Translations under genes and position numbers: made by a program | NCBI RefSeq assembly: GCF_035046485.1 | Contig: NC_085137.1 | Span: 41,099,155-41,163,154, forward strand | From: Aedes albopictus | Taxonomy: Eukaryota > Arthropoda > Insecta > Diptera > Culicidae | Direction of reading: 5' to 3' | Length of the DNA stretch: 64,000 nucleotides | In this document: positions 56,945 to 64,000 of the stretch, in pieces | Position numbering within the stretch: position 1 is the stretch's first letter | How the letters are laid out: the number at the start of each line of letters is the position of its first letter | Notes under the pieces: generated by a model | The model's input: only the letters and a program-made list of their open reading frames with translations | Databases searched by the model: none | What the model was told of the DNA's origin: nothing

Positions 56945-59900
56945 TTTGCTAATCATGTTGAGAGTTATTCTCAAAGTTTTCTTTGATATTTTCACGGTGT
57001 TCTACAAGAGTTTCTTGAGTACTTTCTCTTTGCGGTTTTCCCAGAATTTCTTCAGAGATAAGGAGTTTCTTCCGAAGGTATTCCCGAATGGCTGGAGCTC
57101 TTTCCGAGATTTTTGTAGATTGTATTCTTAAAATTTCTCTTAGAGGATCTCTGTGATTTCTGCAGTAATCCTTGCCAAGATTTTTCTGTGATATTCTGAC
57201 GAAATTTCTACAGAAGTTAATACCAGAATTTTTAGGAATCTCCCAGTATTCATCCAAAACTTCCTTCCGATTTTTTTTTTCAGGAGTTCCATCTAGGATT
57301 TCTCTCGGAGTTCCTTGCGAACTTTCTCTTTGCGGTTTTCCCAAAATTTCTTTCACAGATTTACCCGATATTTCTCCGACATTAAAGCTTAGGATTTAAC
57401 TTAGTGGATTTTCCAAAATTTACCTTATTCATTCACTCGAGATTGTGCCGTGTCTTTCTAACGAGATACCTCCCAAATGTTTTCTCAGGATTTTTTTTGA
57501 TGCTCTTATGATTTTCCCAGTGTTAGAGCAATACTCTAGTGTTTTCCTCCGCTAGTACCTCATGACGAGTTTCGTAGTTTTCTCACAATTTTCCGGAATT
57601 TCCACCGGAGTTCTTCACGGGGTTTTACTTGGAGTTTTTTTTTATTTCTGGATTGTTTCAGTAATTCTTTGTATGGATGACATGGTTTTAACCCGAATTT
57701 TCCTTGAGGAATGCTGAACGAAATTGCTGTAGGAAACCGGGACAAAATTCTAAGAGAAATCCTGAGATAAATCTCTGAAGATCCGGCATTTCAGCCTGTG
57801 AGGAAGTCTATTAGAAATTCCGGGAGGAACTTTTAGGGATCCCGAGAAAATCATTAAGAGAAATTCCGTAAGATACCAAGTAAGAAGTCCAAGAAGGAAG
57901 TGTGGGGATATTTCGGATCGAAATCTGTGAGTATGCCAGAAGAACATCTGGATAAATCCCCGGGTGGAAACCTAGTAGATATTTCTAAGAGAATTCCTGC
58001 ACAAATTCCAAGATGAATATCGAAAGAAATCCTTTCAGAACTTTCAGAGAAAACTCGGGAAAATGGGGGGAAATGGGAATCATGGGGGAAGCTGTGCATA
58101 CAAGAGACCTACAGGAAAAATCCCAGAAAACTCTCTGGGGAAATATAATCCCGAAAGAAGCTCCTGTTTTAAGCTTGGGGAAAATTCCAGAAGAATCTAT
58201 ATAGAAATATTTTAAATAAACACTTGACTGAATCTATGAAAAGATTTATCTTCTGCAACTTTCAGAAACCTGAAAAACTTTCCTTCTCGTGGATTTTTAC
58301 TTGGATTCCGACAAGAAGATTTCTTTCTGAAATTGCTCCAGAGATTCCAAACTGAATATTCTTCACAATATTTCTCTAACATTTTTGCTCCGGATTTCTT
58401 CCAGTGAATTATCCGAAATTTGTCTTAGAGATTCTCTCCAGATTCGGAATTCTTCCCAAAGGATACCTTCCATGTTTTCTCCAGTAAGTAAGTATCTCTT
58501 GACATTTTACCCGTAGTTTCACAAGAGATTTTCCAGAATTTCCCCCAGCGTTCTTTTCAGGATTTTCCCTAGAGTTTCTTTTTATCTGAAATAACAGGGT
58601 TTAACCTGGGACTTCCCTTGAAGAATGTTGAAAAAAGTACTGGTAGAAATCTCTCCGAAGACCCGGCTGGAGCCCTGCGAAAACTTCTATAAGAAATTTC
58701 AAGAAAAGCTGTGAGTGATCGCAGAAAACTCTATAAACGCCGATTTCTTCACCCTGGCTTAAGCGTTAAACCAGGTTTAACTATATGGGTAAGCCTGGCT
58801 TACCGGTTAAGCCGAGGTGAAGAATTCGGCCCTAAGACATATTCCGTAAGACTCTCAGCAAGAAATCCACGAAAGAAATGTGAGGATAAATTGGAGGGAA
58901 ATCTGGCAGTTCTGGAAGAACATTTTGATTAAACCTATGTAGGAAACCCAGTAGATATTCCGATAAGAATTACTGCGCGTGATTTTCCCCCCAGATGTTC
59001 CCAGAATTTCTATACGCGGTAAACAGTTTTTTTTTTCTTGGAGTAACAACTCCAATGACATGTCCTGGAGTTACTGACAAGAATTCTGCATATGTTTATC
59101 TTGGGATTTCTTTCGGAGTTCCTTCTTTCAGAGGATTTTCGAGATTCCTTTAAGTGTTTCTATCGTTTTTTTTTTTTAAGAAATACTTGCTGTGTTTTTG
59201 GCTAAAACATTCGATAATTTACGCAAAGTTTTAGTCGAGATTTATTGCATGAGTTCCTTCTTAGATTTTTCCAGATGTTCCTAATTTGCTTTCTTCAAAA
59301 GTTTGCCGAAGATTTCTTCCAAAGTTTTTATGAACATTTTTGCAGCATTTCTGCTGGGGATTTCTCTTAGAGTTTTTTTTCTCTAAGAGTTTCTCTAGGG
59401 GTTTTTTTCGGGAGATTCTCATTGGACTCCTGCCAGAAGTCCCCGGATTTCTCTATGGTGTCCGAAAGTATCTCCATGTTTCCTCCCGCTAGTTCCCTGG
59501 TCACATTTTATGCTAGATTTCTCACGGTGTTTTTTCAGGATTTTGTCCAAATTTTCGCCCGGATTGGGATTTTCCAATTTTTCTAGGATTACCTCCGGAA
59601 TCCATTGTAATGAATGACAGAATTTCACCTGGGACTTCCTCTGAGAAATGCTGAAAGAAATTACGCTCGGAAGTCCAGGAGAATTCTCATAGGGGATTTT
59701 AGGTGAAATCCGGCGAGCAACTCTACTTAAAATCCCGAGAGGAAGTACACTAGAAATTCCAGGAACAATTCTGGAAAGATTACGTGGAAGTTTCTAAGTG
59801 TTCTCCGGATAAATTCGTGGAGAAATTCCAGAAGGAAGTGAGCGAGATATCTTAGAAAGAAATCCGGTAGCAGTCCTGGGTGAACCTCTGGATGAACTCC

Positions 59901-60203
59901 AGTAGGAATCTTAAGGGGAATCTCTGAAGAAATCCCAAGAAAAATTAAAAAAAAAAACTTTGGAGGTCCTCTCGGAGAAAGCTCAAGGGAAACTCCTGAG
60001 GAAATTCAGATAAAACATTTCGCAAATACCTACGACACACATTTCGAGAGCATCATTTCAAGAAGCGATCCCATCAAAACCTCTAGAAGGAATCAAAGGA
60101 GCAACTCCCAGCAAAACCTCTGAAGAACCTCTTGGTATAAGTTCTGAGAAAAAAAATACGTTGAAAAATTCAAGACGGACTTTCAGTTGAAATCCTGTAG
60201 GAA
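56945..60203. repeat. three fold-back arrays in series
   Basis: The sequence alternates: pyrimidine-rich 56945-57690 then purine-rich 57700-58200; pyrimidine-rich 58260-58610 then purine-rich 58620-58960; pyrimidine-rich 59060-59620 then purine-rich 59640-60200. Units are gatttctt-c-gggatttctc and the inverse. Each pair could fold back on itself. Long frames on either strand are a by-product. Confidence 0.65.
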
Positions 60204-60297
60204 GGGACTGTTCATAAACCACGTAGACCAAATTTTAGCCATCTAAAAACCCCCACTCCCCCCCTCCAAAAAGTCTACGTGGTTTATGAACGGCCCC
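60204..60297. mobile_element. 94-bp hairpin MITE
   Basis: GGGACTGTTCATAAACCACG and the inverse ending ATGAACGGCCCC enclose a short C-rich loop. Its end resembles that of the TTA-flanked MITE at 13805-13970. No clear target duplication. Confidence 0.75.
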
Positions 60298-60818
60298 AAA
60301 GTAAAGCCAAGGGGACCTACTTCAGTAGTCTTGATCTGGACACCAGAAGCCATCGCTGAGATACTTCTGATAAACAGATTAACAGAAACTACTGCCATAA
60401 CTTTTGGGTTTGGAACAACTAATGAAATTCTGGGAGTCACGCTGGAAGAATCCCTGAAAAACTCCGAGAGAAACCCCCTGATGAGCTTTGACGAATATTC
60501 GAAAAGCTTCACTGAAATCCTTGGAGGAATTCCTGGAGAAACACCTAGAGAAAATTCAAGGAAGTATCTCTGGTCTGGAGCAATTACAGTAGTAACTCCG
60601 GGAGGAATCCTATGAGTAATTCGGTAATAAACCACGGATTGGTTCATTTATTGAGATTCAAGATGGAAATCCGGAATGAATATCAAGATGATTGGGTTAG
60701 AATTTCTGGAGAAATCACGGATTTCACGGATATGCATCGTTTCGCATACCGTTGTACGTACCTCTATTCTTCATTACACCAACGAAGCTGGCTATAAAAA
60801 TGTTTGACACTTCTCAGG
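60298..60818. other. purine-rich array remnant and unassigned sequence
   Basis: 60420-60620 continues purine-rich fuzzy units (ggaggaattcctggagaaac-like). The rest to 60818 has no recognised feature. Confidence 0.45.
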
Positions 60819-60963
60819 CATAGGCGCCAACTTAGGGGGGGGCAAGCATGGTTTTGCCCCCCCAATATTTGACGATTTTTATTGATTTTTCGATTTTCCC
60901 ATACAAAAAATCCGAAAAACCAGGCTTTGCCCCCCCAATAATTTGACCAAGTTGGCGCGTCTG
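60819..60963. mobile_element. small MITE with CATAGGCGCCAACTT-type ends
   Basis: GGCGCCAACTT at the left is inverted at the right (AAGTTGGCGC). CTCAGG occurs just outside both ends (60813-60818, 60964-60969). Each end is followed inward by a G- or C-run. The pattern is like the hAT-type MITEs at 47075 and 61407. Confidence 0.7.
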
Positions 60964-61132
60964 CTCAGGTTATTTTGACAGACCACACACATGCACGAAA
61001 AAGACGGATCATATTTTTACTTTATCATTCTCGTTGCCGCCCTTTCCTGGTCATGTTACATCTGTCAAAATGACCTGAAAGATGTTAGCCATTTTGAGGT
61101 TAGGTTCGTTTGTGTAATGAAGAATTACCTGC

Positions 61133-61368
61133 ACACTTAAAATAAAGTACCGTATTCAGCTGTTCTATTTTCGGTAAAAGTTCAGATTACCGAATGTTCA
61201 GCACCATGTTACCGAAGTTCGTCAAAAAATTACCGAACGTTCGGTAAACTCTACTGAATCATCAGTAATGTTTACCGAACGTTCGGTAAAAAATAGCCGA
61301 ACTTCGGTAATCCGAACTTTTACCGAAAATAGAACAGCCGAACAAGTGACTCTAAAATGAATGTGTGC
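61133..61368. mobile_element. palindromic MITE rich in TTACCGAA motifs
   Basis: cagctgttctattttcggta at the left is inverted at the right (taccgaaaatagaacagc), with the centre near 61258. TTACCGAA or TTCGGTAA occurs about nine times, including two copies of the self-complementary ttaccgaacgttcggtaa. No coding capacity; target duplication not clear. Confidence 0.75.
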
Positions 61369-61406
61369 AACAGGGAGTGTAGGAGAAAAATCATGACAAT
61401 CATTAC

Positions 61407-61570
61407 CATTGGCGTAGCTAGCTTTTTCTATTTTCTTACTCACTCTCCTAAGTAAACACGAGAAAGAGAAGAATGAAAGAGGGGGCACAGGCCCCCTCTC
61501 GCATCTTTCTCCTTCTCGTGCTTGTTCAGGAGAGTGAGTGAGAAAAAAGAAAAAGCTAGCTACGCTAATG
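61407..61570. mobile_element. hAT-like MITE, 8-bp target duplication
   Basis: Ends CATTGGCGTAGCTAGC and its near inverse, continuing as a long imperfect palindrome. A perfect ATCATTAC flanks both sides (61399-61406, 61571-61578), the 8-bp length typical of hAT transposons. 164 bp, non-coding. Confidence 0.85.
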
Positions 61571-61978
61571 ATCATTACCATATCAGTGGTAATGGCCAAA
61601 AAATACGGATGGTGGGTGACGTGTGTTGGATTTTGTTTAATCTGTCAGCGCCGATATGATTAGAACGCGCATGGGTGTTGGCACTAGTGAAAACCGTCTG
61701 TAAGGAGCCAAACCTTGAAGTCTTCTGAGAGTTCAACCGATTTCTGCATTAGTTCAGTCACTATTACTGCTAGAAAGGTGGTCGTCGCTACAGATTTTTT
61801 TTTATATTAGAACGTCTGACGTACCTACATCGGACTCTAGGTAGTCAACAAACCCTAAGTTCATTTCGCTGTTCAACACTACTGATTTCTACTTGACATC
61901 CATCAACACTTCTAAGGCATCGTTTGTATCTTGTATAACAACCGCTCGCGGAATGTAAACGAGGGAATTTCTACTAGG
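61571..61978. other. unassigned sequence
   Basis: No recognised feature. Confidence 0.35.
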
Positions 61979-61980
61979 TA

Positions 61981-62172
61981 GGGTAACAATGGGTATTATC
62001 GGCAGGTTTGTTCTCTTCGTCATGGGGGGTTTTTCTCAGCCAAATTGCCTGAAACTTGGCCATATGATTCAGCTTAGTTGGGAAGGATTCGAGACCAACT
62101 CTGAGGTCAATAGGTTTCGAAAAAACCCCAAAGACGAAGAGAACAAAACGGCCGAGAATAGGTAATTTCCCC
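61981..62172. mobile_element. 192-bp TA-target MITE
   Basis: Starts GGGTAACAATGGGTATT and ends TAGGTAATTTCCCC, flanked by TA (61979-61980, 62173-62174). Inner inverted block gttctcttcgtc / gacgaagagaac. No coding capacity. Confidence 0.82.
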
Positions 62173-63147
62173 TATGTAGTCTATTTATGTATGTCAAAGG
62201 ATTATTTTCTATTTGCACTGCAAATCACCCTTTCGTGTCGCGACAACAATTACGTATCACGTGCGGAAGTGACTCTACGTGACCATGATAAATACGTCGA
62301 TACCCGTCTCGTTATCAGGCGAAACGGGTTCGCACTCACCGATTGTTGGACATCCTGGACTACATGAGTTTACCCTTTTCTCGCAGCCCCAAACGATTGA
62401 AACGAGTGCGCTTATCAATCCATCTAAACAAAAATAAATATCCATCCAGAAAGCGAAAGTCTCGCTAAGCTTCGTTCACCCATCTAACATTGAAAGTCGC
62501 TCAGGTTCAATTTGGGACAACGAGACCGGTCTAATCCCTGAAGCTCGACTTAACTGGCATCCCACGATGGCGAACGTTTTCGAAATAAATCAAATTCACA
62601 CCCGATCAGGGGGTCCACCCAAAACCAAAAGTGTGTCAATCAGTACCAGTAGTAGTAGTAGCTCAGAGATTGTTCGTGCCCAAGTTCAGCGTGGGATTCG
62701 CCCCGATACGGCATAAATCCATTTTCGTACTCTCCGTCCGCCGCACCGCAGACGAGATGGAAGTCACCTTCTCTATGATATGGCCTGAACTGAACTTGTC
62801 CGGAGTTCATGTGAAATAGGAAAAAAAAACTAATCTGATTATAGTAATCGTTCTCTTTGCGGCTGCGTTCGCTTGGACTGCATGTGGGAACTGTTGGTTC
62901 CGAAGCTCAATTGCATATTTATGAAACCTTACACGAGCCAATGCACCGAATGACACGGCCGGCGTCGTCATCGACTTTAGAATGCCGGCGGCCATCTATC
63001 CGCGTGTGGGTAGATGACACTATCCTCCGTCCACCTAGCCGTCACGCTTATCCGTTTTGCAACAAAGAAGAAGGGGTATTGGTATCATCGGTTTCATAAC
63101 ACGTTCGATCGAATGATACATAAAACACAGCTGGTCTAAAACCAGCC
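62173..63147. other. unassigned, mostly unique sequence
   Basis: No repeat recognised. A short frame at 62567-62716 is described separately. Could include non-coding exon or regulatory DNA. Confidence 0.3.
62567..62716 (+). CDS. possible 49-codon small ORF
   Basis: Starts with ATGGCG in a reasonable context (cacgATGG) and encodes a serine-rich stretch (STSSSSSSE) before TAA. It lies in unique sequence, unlike most frames here. No family recognised, and a run of AGT codons can arise from a microsatellite, so coding is uncertain. Confidence 0.15.
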   Translation: MANVFEINQIHTRSGGPPKTKSVSISTSSSSSSEIVRAQVQRGIRPDTA

Positions 63148-63149
63148 TT

Positions 63150-63352
63150 CCTTTTTGTCTTTCTGGCGTGACGTTCCAAATGGAACAACATCAGCTTTTC
63201 AGCTTACGATTCAATGCACCCTGTCACGAAGATACTTAATGTTCGAGGAAGAACATACCCATTACGAAAAGATCCTAGACCGGACTGAGAATCGAACCCT
63301 GACCTCGCATCAGCACGATCTTGCCTTTACCGGTTGAGCTATACCGGTCCTA
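63150..63352 (-). mobile_element. SINE family B, nearly complete
   Basis: On the minus strand a tRNA-like head (ggaccggtatagctcaaccg, B-box gggttcgattct, closing stem ccggtct) is followed by ggatcttttcgtaatggg. It ends with ggaacgtcacgcc and an A-rich tail. It is shorter than related SINEs, so the middle may be deleted. The tail is shared with 48722-48905 and 32060-32135. Confidence 0.75.
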
Positions 63353-64000
63353 TCTAGAACCAAGCAACGCCTGCGCAAACAACGACCCTCCTTTTTGCCC
63401 ATCTGAGAGCAATGAAGTCACTATCTAGTTGACGACGATAAATATAGACACTGGGGGAAGCCGCTTACACAATCGCGCAATTGTGTCTCGATTTGTTTAT
63501 TGATATTGCGAGGGGCGGACAGCTTGCAGCCCCAGCAGCAGCAGAGTCAATACCAGTGTGGGGCATTTAAAGTTTCGCAGATAAGGGTACACCCAGAAGC
63601 AAACACAGCTGGGGGTATTGCTGATCGGGAATACTGTCTGTGTATCTTCTGAATGCATAGTGGAAATCAACATTCATTCACTGGTTCACATTTTTACTGT
63701 TGTATGTATATCTCAGCCTCACAGCGACATCTTATATCATTGCAAAATTAATGAGATCCTACAGAGATCTTCGAAGAACTTCTTCTAAAAATTAGAATTT
63801 TAGGATATTTAGCTTTTTTTTCATTCGTAATAGTTGTAGGACTTTGTATATTATAAACAAAAAAGCATTTGTTAATTTTTTTTACATTACTCGTTGACGA
63901 GATCTTTGAAAGTTTTGTGAAGGAACCCTATCGAGACTCGAGACCTGTGGTAAGTTTCTTGGAATATTTTAATGAAGGTTCTTCGTATGTTAAATTGTCG
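63353..64000. other. unassigned sequence
   Basis: A short CAGCAG run lies near 63530. No gene or repeat recognised before the window ends. Confidence 0.4.

Noticed and set aside
60243..60647. 134-codon minus-strand frame
   Set aside because: It spans a hairpin MITE and array units and has an equally long open frame on the opposite strand.
63280..63350. Functional tRNA gene on the minus strand
   Set aside because: A good A- and B-box and acceptor pairing are present, but it continues into the SINE body and tail, and the D-arm has extra bases.

Overview
This 64-kb window looks like non-coding, transposon-saturated DNA from a culicine mosquito, most likely Aedes. The reasons are tRNA-derived SINEs with Feilai-like heads and tails, dense TA-target miniature elements (MITEs), a non-autonomous Helitron/Helentron, AT-rich sequence and no intact protein-coding gene. 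A 500-base run of N (43647-44146) marks a scaffold gap. Nearly all long open frames lie inside repeats or palindromes and do not look coding.

Two places, at about 8.05 kb and 51.0 kb, carry almost the same composite splice structure on the + strand. Each has a long pyrimidine tract, then ACAG joined directly to GTACGTAC, then GTAAGT 45-46 bases later. They resemble recursive splice sites (ratchet points) with microexons. If real, most of the window is one very long intron of an unidentified + strand gene.

Layout. 0-8 kb: SINE fragment, a duplicated repeat split by a palindromic element carrying a nested MITE, a 42-bp perfect hairpin and a fold-back array split by another palindromic element. 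8-14 kb: ratchet site 1, a tandem duplication and a three-layer nest (SINE in MITE in palindromic MITE). 14-21 kb: a 1.2-kb palindrome inside a decayed 2.7-kb element, then arrays with 10-11 bp and 10 bp periods. 21-34 kb: a second palindromic element, Penelope-like hammerhead-type motifs, SINEs and an old duplicated/inverted composite. 34-44 kb: Helentron, the 2.7-kb element with a LINE fragment inside, and an inverting array. 44-51 kb: a 122-bp tandem repeat, a 2 x 126-bp palindrome with strand-coherent A-to-G changes, a RpL23 pseudogene fragment and a 143-bp tandem repeat with CTCF-like motifs. 51-64 kb: ratchet site 2, a piggyBac-like MITE, three fold-back arrays in a row, several small MITEs and a nearly complete SINE.

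The strongest leads are the paired ratchet sites, the palindrome with hyper-editing-like substitutions (45948-46199), the fold-back arrays that always run pyrimidine-rich then purine-rich, the CTCF-like tandem array, and two nested insertions whose empty sites can be read in the same window. Exact element limits come from reading terminal inverted repeats and target duplications by eye. Family names are by resemblance only.
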